36,079 nucleotides of DNA from Symbiodinium natans (GCA_905221605.1 CAJNDS010000040.1:126001-162079), one strand, 5' to 3'. Counted from the stretch's first letter, positions 16,560 through 24,489 are shown. Notes: generated from the sequence alone by a model not told the origin. Translations and numbers: made by a program.

Positions 16560-16780
16560 GGTTCAGGTTTAGGAGTTTAGGGTGTTGGGGTTTAGGGGTT
16601 TAGGGGTTTAGGGGTTTAGGGGTTTAGGGGTTTAGGGGTTTAGGGGTTTAGGGGTTTAGGGGTTTAGGGTTGAGGGGTTTAGGGGTTTAGGGTTTTAGGG
16701 GTTTAGGGGTTTAGGGGTTTAGGGGGATAGGGGTTTAGGGGTTTAGGGGTTTTAGGGGTTTAGGGGTTTAGGGGTTTAGA
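16560..16780 (+). repeat. Variant telomere array, octamer TTTAGGGG
   Basis: About 25 TTTAGGGG units, the second large expansion of the octamer form (the first is at 7013-7216). It begins about 6 bp after the exon's GT donor. Confidence 0.93.
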
Positions 16781-16813
16781 AACCCCAAACCCCAGACCTT
16801 AAATCCTAAACCT

Positions 16814-16934
16814 GCAACCCTAAACCCTAAACCCTAAACCCTAAACCCTAAACCCTAAACCCTAAACCCTAAACCCTAAACCCTAAACCCTAAACCCTAA
16901 ACCCTAAACCCTAAACCCTAAACCCTAAACCCTT
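16814..16934 (-). repeat. Perfect CCCTAAA array (about 17 units)
   Basis: An opposed array in the same intron as the octamer array, 33 bp from it. The pair could form a long G-strand/C-strand hairpin in the transcript. Confidence 0.95.
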
Positions 16935-16972
16935 CAAGTGCAAGCCGAAGCTTTCCCCTCCCTTTTTCCCAG

Positions 16973-17024
16973 GCCTGCTTTTTAACTTCCATGGGCGCCT
17001 TCCCGTCAACCACGACTACTACGA
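16973..17024 (+). CDS. Exostosin-like glycosyltransferase exon (LLFNFHGRLPVN)
   Basis: Codes (G)LLFNFHGRLPVNHDYY, acceptor CCCAG|GCC after a pyrimidine tract at 16971-16972. (F/L)xFHGR is one of the most conserved exostosin motifs. Two donors fit the next exon: GA at 17023 (phase 0) or GC at 17025 (phase 2). Confidence 0.9.
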
Positions 17025-17044
17025 GCCCGGGCCCCCATGGAAGT

Positions 17045-17150
17045 TGGGGTTTAGGGTTTAGGGTTTAGGGTTTAGGGTTTGGGGTTTGGGGTTTAGGGTT
17101 TAGGGTTCACGGTTTAGGGTTTAGGGCTCAGGGATTTAGGGCTCAGGGTT
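17045..17150 (+). repeat. Interstitial TTTAGGG array
   Basis: About 13 units with TTTGGGG, TCACGGT and CTCAGGG variants towards the end. Confidence 0.9.
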
Positions 17151-17264
17151 CATATAGGGGCTCAGGTTTTTGTCCTTCATTTCGGGATTTAGGCCTGAAA
17201 AGTTCAAGGGATTCCGGGGTTAAGGCGTTTTTGGGGGTTCGGGGCTTTGTGTACAGTCCCCTTC

Positions 17265-17482
17265 CACCACTCCCCTCCCCTCCCCCTCCCCTCCCCCTCC
17301 CCTCCCCCTCCCCTCCCCCTACCCTCCCCCTCCCCTCCCCCTCTCCTCCCCCTCCCCTCCCCCCCCCCGCCCCCCCTCCCCCTCCCCCTCCCCCCTCCCC
17401 CTCCCCCCTCCCCCTCCCCCCCCCCCCCCTCCCCCTCCCCCTCCCCCCCCCCCCCCCCTCTGCCTCCCACCTTCCCCCTCCC
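17265..17482. repeat. Polypyrimidine CCCCTCC tract (about 215 bp)
   Basis: Almost pure C and T on the + strand (CCCCTCC, CCCCCTC and C9-C17 runs). The P/S/L-rich and G/R/E-rich open frames across it are compositional. It sits in the intron between the NFHGR and LPDVS exons. Confidence 0.95.
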
Positions 17483-17586
17483 CCCTCTGTGACAGCAGGT
17501 GCATGGGCGAATGGTCCAGGTGGTCCGAATCCTACAACCATGAACCCAGAGAGCCTAAGTCCTCAACCCCTCAAACCCTGACATCC

Positions 17587-17645
17587 CTAAACCCTAAACC
17601 CTGAACCCTAAACCCTAAACCCTAAACCCTAAACCCTAAGCCCTA
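17587..17645 (-). repeat. CCCTAAA block abutting an exon
   Basis: About eight heptamers; the last unit, CCCTAG, provides the AG of the downstream acceptor. Confidence 0.92.
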
Positions 17646-17646
17646 G

Positions 17647-17748
17647 GCATCCCCGAGCCTCAAATACGCCCTGAAAGACCCGAAGAAAGCCAGGAAGGTC
17701 GGCGTGCGCCGGGCGCTGCTGCAATTCGCGGAGCTGCCGGATGTGAGC
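17647..17748 (+). CDS. Exostosin-like glycosyltransferase exon (VRRALLQFAELPDVS)
   Basis: Reads SLKYALKDPKKARKVG then VRRALLQFAELPDVS. The acceptor is CCCTAG|GCA, an AG formed from a telomere unit (a second AG at 17656-17657 also fits). The donor is GC after AGC, and the next exon starts GGF, so splicing gives PDVS/VGGF in phase 0. Telomere arrays flank this exon on both sides. Confidence 0.9.
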
Positions 17749-17766
17749 GCGGCCAGCTCAGCACGA

Positions 17767-17850
17767 CCCTAAACCCTAAACCCTAAACCCTAAACCCTAA
17801 ACCCTAAACCCTAAACCCTAAACCCTAAACCCTGAACCCTGAACCCTAAA
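17767..17850 (-). repeat. CCCTAAA array
   Basis: About 12 heptamers, 18 bp after the exon. 17851-18250 is unique intron sequence with a few degenerate units and no recognised feature. Confidence 0.94.
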
Positions 17851-18250
17851 CCCTACAATCCAGAAGAAACAATTAGAAAAAACAAACCGTTGAATGATGT
17901 GGAGGAGGGAGAGTTGCGGGCTTTCTTCGGAGGCCAGATCCGCGTAAGATCCTCAAAGCGACCCCTTAAGAACTGAACCCGAAAGCCCTCCAGGAAGCCC
18001 TCTAAGCCCCAATAAACCCCAAATTCCAGACCCCCGAACCCCGAAGCCTGCACCCGAAACCCTCAACCCTAGACCCCAAACCCGAACCCTTAGGCTCAAA
18101 ACCTTCCATAATAAGGCCTTTTTGGGCCCAAAAGCCTTAAAATAGGAGTCCTAGGAGCCATAGGGTAAACGGGCCCTGAATAGGCCTACCCTAAGCCCTA
18201 AACCCTGAACCCTAACCCTGAAGCCTGAACCCTAAACTCTAAACCCCCAG

Positions 18251-18287
18251 GTCGGCGGCTTCATCGAGGAGTACTTCGAAGTGATGG
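18251..18287 (+). CDS. Exostosin-like glycosyltransferase exon (GGFIEEYFEVMG)
   Basis: Codes VGGFIEEYFEVM plus G, 37 bp, acceptor CCAG|GTC at 18249-18250, donor GC (ATGG|GCCGCG). Phase 1 matches the exon at 20567 to restore EVMG/SSHFCLIPEG. The frame stays open for 60 more bases, but using them would break the family sequence. Confidence 0.9.
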
Positions 18288-18354
18288 GCCGCGCACTCGA
18301 GGGAGAGACCATCTTCCGGGAGCATTTCCATGGGCAGTTCTTTGCGGGCTCCCA

Positions 18355-18425
18355 GACCCTAAACCCTAAACCCTGAACCCTGAACCCTAAACCCTAAGCC
18401 CTAAGCCCTAAACCCTAAACCCTGA
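18355..18425 (-). repeat. CCCTAAA/CCCTGAA block
   Basis: About ten units with GAA and AAG variants. A second block at 18541-18585 immediately precedes the pseudogene. Confidence 0.92.
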
Positions 18426-18600
18426 CCTTAAACTCTTGGCAGCCTGTTGAGGGCTTAGGATTAAGGCTTCGGGGTTTCGGACTGGTTATTGTTTGCATGT
18501 AACCAAGCAAGGGAGATGTTTTGTTTGTTTTTAGTTCGTTCCCCTAAACCCTAAACCCCAAACCCTAAACCCTAAACCCTAACCCGGCCGAGACGCGGAT

Positions 18601-20194
18601 TTGCAACGAGGAGGCTGCTGGCCAATGGGACCGTCTCGTGATTACATGTGGGTTGTTGGCAGGCTTGGTGCAGTGGCAGCCAGATTTGGGGGTGCTGCCG
18701 ATGCCCACCTTTCTAGCCTGCAGTATCTCATCACGCAGCATGCTGGCGTGGTCATGAACGCGCTGAGGTGCACATGCTTCATCGGAACCCGCGAGGTGGC
18801 CTTCACACCCGAAGTACCGTTGGCCTGGCTTCACGATCAGGACGTTCAGGCTGAGAGGACTTCTCTCTGCTACCTTCGCGATGTTGCTCAGGAGGCTTCC
18901 CAGAATATCCTTGCACTGGTGAATGCGGGTGCAGTTCAGTTGGACGTGCCCATACCCGCGGAGGCTTGGTCCATTCTGGTCGACAGCTTTGGAGCGGTTG
19001 GCCCAATCCCAACACTCCCGGCCTGTGTCTTGCACGAGATGCTTGGCTTTCTGGCTGACCCGAACCATCCTTAGCATGATCAGCACAACTGGTTCGATGG
19101 CACTCATGAGATTCCTGGTCCACTTGGCATCCTGATGGTGGTCCTGTTCAACACAGCAGATGACCATGGGCGCTGGAACAAGGGCTGACACCACCGGTCC
19201 CTCGTTGTATGCCCTATGGGACGTGACCAGGGTGCACAGGTCGCCACTTGGTGTGCCCAATGAGGTCTGGACAGGAGCGGCTGCAGAGTACGTAGTCGGC
19301 AATTTCCATCCTGGAGATCGGCGTTGGACAATGCCCAAAGACTCGAATCGTGGGAATCGAGACCCACTTCTGGTGGAACTTGGCTTGCTAGGCATGCACC
19401 ATTACCTGATGAGTCGAGGCCTGCCGGAGGTCAGAATTGCAAAGGACCCTACTTCTGGGTGGAACTTCAGTCTTCGGCAGAGGTGTGCAAACACATGGAC
19501 CCAGGAGGTTCCATTCCTCATCTGCCCCCTCCAAAGGACTGTTCTCATCTCCGCTGAACTTGGCTGGCTATACGAAGCACCAGAATCAGAGAAGGGAAGC
19601 ACACCTGAGGCGAAGTTCACGACTCTCCCATCCTTGGACATGGCTGACAACGTCCTTTCTGCATTCCTGTTTCTCTGCATGGCATTTGACAGGGTTTGCG
19701 ACCAGGTAAGAATCCCTGCCAGTCTGGCATGGCTGGGAGTTCTTCCTGATGTTGACGCCGCTGGCGATTTCAGGTGGTCCGGTGAGATGCTGGCCAAGCT
19801 CTACAGCTTCTGGCGTGATCCAGTCACCCCAAGGCTGGACTTTTGGTTCCCTCCCGCCTGAGGTTGCAGATACGGCCTCCTCGTCCAGCAGATGGCCGAC
19901 GTGCAAGAGCAGTGGCAGTTGAGGACTTTCCACCTGTGCCCAGGGATCTTTTGCGATTCTCTGGACCGCAAGTGATGTACCCGGATGATCCCAATGACCC
20001 AGACCAGGCTGCGGCAGTCTTCAGATCTCGGCGAGGCACAATCCTCTGGAACCATCCTATGGTCTGCATCGCGCGAGTGCCCATCAGCATCTAAAGACCC
20101 CAACTTCCTGTCTTTCCTGGAATCTGCGCCGACGCGCTGCCCCCACTTGTTCAAAAGAGACGCCAGAGCTCTTGCGTGCGCATGGCTGCCATAA
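18601..20194 (+). pseudogene. Decayed protein gene inside an intron, bracketed by telomere arrays
   Basis: Frame 1 runs from 18601 (RDYMWVVGRLGAVAARFGG, ILALVNAGAVQLDVPIPAE, VLHEMLGFLADPNHP) to an in-frame TAG at 19072, and continues in the same frame (DQHNWFDGTHEIPGPLGIL, FNTADDHGRWNKG) to TGA at 19186. Coding sense then resumes one base out in frame 2 (TGPSLYALWDVTRVH, EYVVGNFHPGDRRWTMP, ASLAWLGVLPDVDAAGD, LYSFWRDPVTPRLDFWF) to 19861. It shifts back to frame 1 (DLLRFSGPQVMYPDDPNDPD) to 20094, then to frame 2 (DPNFLSFLESAPTRC) to 20194. One nonsense codon and about three frameshifts in 1.6 kb without introns suggest a dead, possibly retroposed copy. Sequencing error is the alternative. Product not recognised. 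Confidence 0.65.
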
Positions 20195-20197
20195 AGA

Positions 20198-20256
20198 AAA
20201 CCCTAAACCCTAAACCCTAAACCCCAAACCCTAAACCCTAAACCCTAAACCCTAAT
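20198..20256 (-). repeat. CCCTAAA block closing the pseudogene island
   Basis: About eight units, starting 4 bp after the last open codon of the pseudogene. Confidence 0.92.
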
Positions 20257-20361
20257 CTCAGCTCCACTCGGTGCCTCGTCCAAAGCAGAAAAAGGATCCT
20301 CGAGCCCTGAACTTATTGGTTCCGCGTAGGGAATGAGCCAAATAAAAACCTTATTCGAATC

Positions 20362-20364
<3 letters not shown>

Positions 20365-20394
<30 letters not shown>

Positions 20395-20512
20395 CACGTG
20401 TACCCATATACATGTACATACATCCATATATAGCAGATATATATGTATATATATATACATCTATATGTATATATACACATATGTGTGTATGTATGAATAT
20501 AGTCTGTATGCA
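20365..20512. repeat. (TA)n/(TATATGTA)n microsatellite
   Basis: Long alternating TA run at 20367-20394, then ACACGTGTACCCATATACATGTACATAC-like sequence. 20257-20364 is unique and featureless. Confidence 0.95.
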
Positions 20513-20566
20513 TCGGAGATAAAAGGTAGCTAGTTTCCTCATTCCCTTCGCCTACTCCTCACTCAG

Positions 20567-20612
20567 GCAGCAGCCACTTCTGCCTGATCCCGGAGGGGAC
20601 TTCTTCGTGGAC
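20567..20612 (+). CDS. Exostosin-like glycosyltransferase exon (CLIPEGTSSW)
   Basis: Codes SSHFCLIPEGTSSW plus two bases, acceptor CAG|GCA after the pyrimidine-rich CCTACTCCTCACTCAG, donor GC (GGAC|GCCGCC). Phase 2 joins the next exon to give SSWT/NHLYESFF. FCL(I/V)P.G is the nucleotide-sugar-side motif of the exostosin C-terminal lobe (family knowledge). Confidence 0.92.
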
Positions 20613-21045
20613 GCCGCCTGGGCTTGTCCGGATTGCTCTGCTTTAGGGTTTAGGGTTTAGGAACTTAAGTTCTGACTGTGGAGAGGCCGTATTGTTCACC
20701 ACATGCCCCTGTTCTGGTACCTGAATTTCGATGTTCCGAACCCCAAGCACGATCGTGGTTCTTTTATGTGAAGTTCCCAAGCAGTCGCCGCGTTGTTGGG
20801 TTTCAATTGAGGCAGTGCCCTCCACGGTGTGTAGGGTTCAGGGTGTAGGGTTTGAGGATTCAGGTTTCAGGGTTGGAGGATTTCGGGTTTGGGTTTTTTG
20901 GGTCCTTTGGGTGTAGGGTTGAGGGTGTAGTCAGTCATAACTGCAAAGATTCTTGGGGAGGGACAGCGGTTCGCAGCCCCACTGGATGGGGTCTGGGTTT
21001 AGGGCTTCGGACATAGGTCTCTATTGTGGTGTGGGATTTGGCCAG

Positions 21046-21121
21046 GAACCACCTCTATGAGAGCTTCTTCGCCGGCTGCATCCCACTGATCCTTTCAGAT
21101 CGCTACGTCCTTCCTTTTCAG
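21046..21121 (+). CDS. Exostosin-like glycosyltransferase exon (NHLYESFFAGCIP)
   Basis: Codes NHLYESFFAGCIPLILSD then RYVLPFQ, 76 bp, acceptor CAG|GAA at 21044-21045, donor GT (CAG|GTCCCT). (L/R)xxE(A/S)xxxGCIPV(I/L)xSD is the best-known exostosin signature. Read directly, this exon alone identifies the family. The intron before it (20613-21045) contains two TTTAGGG units at 20643-20658 and degenerate GGGTGTAGGGTT units. Confidence 0.95.
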
Positions 21122-21670
21122 GTCCCTCAACCCTAAACCCGAAACCCTACAGGCCCTACACCCTAAACCCGAAACCCTAAACTGGGCCTGTGCCCTACCG
21201 CATTCCCTCAACAAACCACCAACCCACCAATTGTGGGTGACCCAAGAAGTACATGTCCATATGTAGGGTCTCATGTACATGGCAAGGGCCTGCAGAAGGG
21301 TTGATTCCGCCGGGCCGGCGCAATTAGAGCAGTCGTTGGCGAGGTGTTTGGGGCGTGTTCAATTTCTACTCTAAATGGGTCCTGAAGCACCCGGCTGAAG
21401 CTTCCGAACATGGACAACCTAAACTTCAAGCTCTAACCCGAACCCCAGCTAGGCAGGCCCTTGGGATATTGAGCTTGATCTGTAGGAAGATGTTCAAGGG
21501 TTTCAACGGCCTGTTCAGCCCGACACGGTTCTCGGATCAATCCGAAGTCACTGATGACTGGGTTCTTTAAGGAACCTCAGCCGGATCAAAGCAAAGAGTT
21601 TTCTAGACAACAAGATAGTAGCCTGAAGTTCTTTTGCAAAACCCAGCTAGCTGTACTTGCAGTGGTGCAG
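21122..21670. other. Intron with short degenerate telomere units
   Basis: 21125-21180 has CCCTAAA/CCCGAAA units. The remaining 490 bp is unique; the open frame at 21355 is not supported. Confidence 0.6.
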
Positions 21671-21718
21671 GACCTCATCGAGTGGCCCTCCATCAGCATC
21701 CGCTGGCCTCAGGACATG
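21671..21718 (+). CDS. Exostosin-like glycosyltransferase exon (DLIEWPSISIRWPQDM)
   Basis: Codes DLIEWPSISIRWPQDM, 48 bp, acceptor CAG|GAC, donor GA (ATG|GAGGGT). Phase 0 with LPFQ before it and EAVSLDLYMYV after it. The next intron is only 111 nt and has no telomere repeats. Confidence 0.9.
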
Positions 21719-21829
21719 GAGGGTTCCCTGAAGGGTCGGGGCTGCGTTTCTGAGGCACTTCTCTTATACAGCGGGTCCAGGGCGCACCAAGCCCCAGAAA
21801 CCCTGTGGCGTGAGCCTTGGCTGCCGCAG

Positions 21830-21889
21830 GAGGCAGTATCTTTGGACCTGTACATGTACGTGAAGGCCAGGGAAGCTGCTGTGGACGTG
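21830..21889 (+). CDS. Exostosin-like glycosyltransferase exon (EAVSLDLYMYVKAREA)
   Basis: Codes EAVSLDLYMYVKAREAAVDV, 60 bp, acceptor CAG|GAG at 21828-21829, donor GA (GTG|GACCTG). Phase 0 at both ends. Confidence 0.82.
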
Positions 21890-21905
21890 GACCTGATCCT
21901 AACCC

Positions 21906-22006
21906 AACCCCTAAACCCAAAACCCTAAACTCCAAACCCTAAACCCTAAACCCCAGACCCTAAACCCCAAACCCTAAACCCTAAACCGTAAACCCTAAAC
22001 CCTGGG
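21906..22006 (-). repeat. CCCTAAA array in intron
   Basis: About 13 units with CCCCAAA and CCGTAAA variants; they fill nearly all of the 122-nt intron between two exons. Confidence 0.93.
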
Positions 22007-22011
22007 GCCAG

Positions 22012-22052
22012 GATCTCGTGCAGACACGCCGTCCACTTGTGGAAGCCATCAA
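22012..22052 (+). CDS. Exostosin-like glycosyltransferase exon (DLVQTRRPLVEAIK)
   Basis: Codes DLVQTRRPLVEAI plus two bases, acceptor CCAG|GAT at 22010-22011, donor GC (CAA|GCGCTC). Phase 2 joins 22947 to give EAIK/KRVDEHACWF. Confidence 0.82.
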
Positions 22053-22289
22053 GCGCTCATCTCAGTTTGAAGGGTGGGTTATGGGTTTAGGCTCTTTTAG
22101 CGTGAGCTTTCGGATTTAGGGTTCTTTAGGGGTATTGAGGGCTTTCGGGGTTCAAACAGGTCCCCCCCCCCCACACTATAAACTCTAAACCCTAAACCCT
22201 AAAAACCCTAAACCCTAATTACACCCTAAACGCCTTGAACCCTCTTAGACACTCCCAAAGAACCCGGGGTGGCGCAGGTTGTTTCCTTT

Positions 22290-22450
22290 TCACAGGTGCA
22301 GGGTTTAGGGTTTAGGGTTTAGGGCTTAGGGTTTAGGGTTTAGGGTTGAGGATTTAAGGTTTACGGGGAGGCGTAGTTTGTTTCCTTTTCAAAGGTTCAG
22401 GGTTGAGGATTTAGGGTTTATCGGGTTTAGGGGCTCAGGGTTGGGGGAGA
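22290..22450 (+). repeat. TTTAGGG block and degenerate copies
   Basis: 22296-22360 regular, then TTGAGGATTTAGGG variants to 22445. The flanking phrase GGCG.AG.TTGTTTCCTTTTCA(C/A)AGGT(G/T)CAGGGTT occurs twice (22270 and 22371), so about 100 bp including a telomere block has been duplicated in tandem. 22451-22610 has nothing recognised. Confidence 0.8.
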
Positions 22451-22682
22451 TCCCAGGGCCTTGAACGGGGGCTTGCGGAGGAGGGGGTGGGGTGGTAGAG
22501 GATTCGGCGCTTAGGCTGGAAGGAGCCGAATTAAAGGCAGCGCGGCTGTCGACCGTGCGAAGTACCAAAAACCTAAAACAACCCTAAGGTCCTGGACCCC
22601 TAAAGCCCCAAAACCCCCCCCCCCCCCCCCCAAAAAAAAAATTCGGAAGCCCTAAAGCCCGAAAACCCTCAACCCTACCCTA

Positions 22683-22930
22683 CCTAAACCCTTAACCCTT
22701 AACCTTACCCTTAACCCTAAACCCTAAACCCTAAACCCTAACCCTAAACCCTAAACCCTAAACCCTAAACCCCTAAACCCTAAACCCTAACCCTACCCTA
22801 AACCCTAAACCCTAACCCTAAACCCTAAACCCTAAACCCTACCCTAAACCCTAAACCCTAAACCCTAAACCCTAAACCCTAAACCCTAAACCCTAAACCC
22901 TAAACCCTAAACCCTAAACCCTAAACCCGC
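22683..22930 (-). repeat. Longest CCCTAAA array (about 35 units)
   Basis: 248 bp of heptamers including hexamer slips (CCCTAA, CCCTAC). It ends 16 bp before the acceptor of the next exon. Confidence 0.96.
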
Positions 22931-22946
22931 AAAACCCTCGACGGAG

Positions 22947-23024
22947 GAAGCGCGTGGATGAGCATGCGTGCTGGTTCGACTTCTACCGCTTCGACCGGCA
23001 CTGCTCGCCTGGGGACCCAGACAA
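22947..23024 (+). CDS. Exostosin-like glycosyltransferase exon (HACWFDFYRF)
   Basis: Codes KRVDEHACWFDFYRFD then RHCSPGDPD, 78 bp. Acceptor GGAG|GAA at 22945-22946; donor GT (CAA|GTGTCA). A Cys/Trp-rich tail after the GCIP lobe fits the dinoflagellate members as I know them. Confidence 0.85.
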
Positions 23025-23391
23025 GTGTCAACATAGGGTTTAGGGTTTAGGGTTTAGGGTGCGGCTTTCGAGTAGCACGCTGAAGCCCTGAACCCTAAAC
23101 CCCGAGCCCCGAACCCTGAACCCCGAAACCGGAGGCCCTGGAAGCCCTACACTTATAAACCGTCAACCGGCTCACAGTAAGACCCGCCATGCACAGATTG
23201 GTAGGAGCAGTGAACAAGCCAGGCTGCAAATTGGCTTGGGGTTGAGAGTTTAGGGTTTAGGGTTTGGGGTTTGGGGTTTAGGGTTTGGAGAGTCCAAGGT
23301 TCAAGGCTGTCGGACAGAAGTTGAAAACATGAGTTAGTGATGGATGTTTTAGAGAGCCGAGCAAAGCCTGTCAGCCGCCCCAACCATGCAG

Positions 23392-23453
23392 GCCTTATCG
23401 CGGAGTGGTGCACGACCTGGAGCAGCGCCACCGAAGAATGCCGAAGTATCTTG
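23392..23453 (+). CDS. Exostosin-like glycosyltransferase exon (PYRGVVHDLEQRHRR)
   Basis: Codes PYRGVVHDLEQRHRRMPKYL plus G, acceptor GCAG|GCC at 23390-23391, donor GA (TTG|GAAGGA). All three frames are open here, so this frame was chosen because only it joins in phase to both neighbours. Confidence 0.65.
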
Positions 23454-23534
23454 GAAGGAAAGCCTGAACCTTAAAAGCGTTTACCCTAAAGCTTGAAACC
23501 CTGCAACAGGTTCAGGGTTAGGTTTGGTTTCCAG

Positions 23535-23594
23535 CGTGGTATGTGGGCGTTGTACGTGGACCGACGCCGAACAGCAACCCACTTCGCACGGTGG
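23535..23594 (+). CDS. Exostosin-like glycosyltransferase exon (WYVGVVRGPTPNSNP)
   Basis: Codes WYVGVVRGPTPNSNPLRTV; the preceding split codon gives Ala. Acceptor CCAG|CGT (the only AG|C acceptor among the resolved introns). The donor is G|GTGACG at 23595 if the next exon is 24328, or ACG|GTGGGT. The frame remains open through GDVPLTSP into the telomere array. Confidence 0.65.
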
Positions 23595-23614
23595 GTGACG
23601 TGCCTCTAACCAGC

Positions 23615-23715
23615 CCTAAACCCTAAACCCTAAACCCCTAAACCCCTAAACCCTAAACCCTAAACCCTAAACCCTGAATCCTAAACCCCAAACCCTAACT
23701 CCTAATCCTAAACCC
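23615..23715 (-). repeat. CCCTAAA block and short tandem duplication
   Basis: About 12 units. At 23730-23762 CTGGTGTGCTGCCGG occurs twice in tandem. Confidence 0.88.
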
Positions 23716-23909
23716 CGGACCCGGGCTGGTGTGCTGCCGGTCTGGTGTGCTGCCGGCCTCTAAACCCTAAGCCCACCAATTTTCGGGGATTTTGGTGACC
23801 AGGTGACCAGGCTTTCCGGTGTGATCCCTAGAACTGAACTCTGCAAGCTTTCCCAAACCAATACAGGGGCCTGAAAAAATTTAGTGATTATTCCGACCCC
23901 TATATTAGC

Positions 23910-24060
23910 GCTTCCCCAAACCTTAAACCCTAAACCTTAAACCCTAAACCCCAAACCCTCAACCCTAAACCCTCAACCCTCAGCCCTAAACCCTAAACCC
24001 TGAATCCTAAACCCTAAACCCTAAACCCTAAACCCTGAACCCTAAACCCTAAACCCTAAG
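23910..24060 (-). repeat. CCCTAAA/CCCTCAA array
   Basis: About 20 units with CTCAACC and CTGAATC variants. Confidence 0.92.
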
Positions 24061-24138
24061 TAATTCTCTCAAGCCAGGGTTCGCTTGCACGCTGACTTCC
24101 CACCTTTTTGACTGACGGATGCCTATCCAGGCATGGTG

Positions 24139-24242
24139 GTTTCCGAAGTGAGGGGGTACCTTCTTGGGATCCTTATTGTAAGGGAATCCTACTACTTGGG
24201 GATACTTGGGGTCTATGTTAGGGGCCCCTTCTCTTCGCAAAG
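24139..24242 (+). mobile_element. Introner-like TIR element M3, copy 2
   Basis: GTTTCCGAAGTGAGGGGGTACC at the left and GGGGCCCCTTCTCTTCGCAAA at the right, interior ATCCTTATTGTAAGGGAATCCTAC. Same family as 15619-15704. Confidence 0.75.
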
Positions 24243-24327
24243 CCCCGAATCAGTGAGCACCCGGCTCTCCCATCTAAACCCACTGGGTTGCAGGACCCCT
24301 GCACCCCTAAAGGCTGAAGCCCACCAG

Positions 24328-24392
24328 GCCTTTTCCCCCACGATCACACGCCGGGAAGCAGAAAAACTCGCGCCGTGCTCTCCCCGGAGCCG
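24328..24392 (+). CDS. Exostosin-like gene, penultimate exon (proposed)
   Basis: After CCAG|GCC, phase 1, the frame reads LFPHDHTPGSRKTRAVLSPEP with high third-position GC. It ends at CCG|GTTTAGGG, where the GT belongs to the first telomere unit. It joins in phase 0 to the terminal exon through a purely telomeric intron. Assignment to the exostosin-like gene rests on order and phase (the G|GTGACG donor at 23595 fits), not on a family motif. Confidence 0.55.
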
Positions 24393-24489
24393 GTTTAGGG
24401 TTTAGGGTTTAGGGTTTAGGGTTTAGGGTTTAGGGTTTAGGGTTTAGGGTTTAGGGTTTAGGGTTTAGGGTTTAGGGTTTAGGGTTTAG
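24393..24489 (+). other. Proposed intron made only of TTTAGGG repeats
   Basis: 97 nt = thirteen GTTTAGG plus GTTTAG, without a single interruption. It starts GT and ends TTTAG|GG, and the flanking open frames join in phase 0. Both splice sites would be supplied by the repeat itself. Confidence 0.55.

Noticed and set aside
17143-17581. Gly/Arg/Glu-rich and Pro/Ser/Leu-rich open frames
   Set aside because: Compositional result of the CCCCTCC tract lying inside an intron of the exostosin-like gene.
18565-19395. 276-codon minus-strand open frame
   Set aside because: Antisense of the pseudogene. The plus strand has better codon bias and continuous protein sense across frames; the minus frame lacks motifs.
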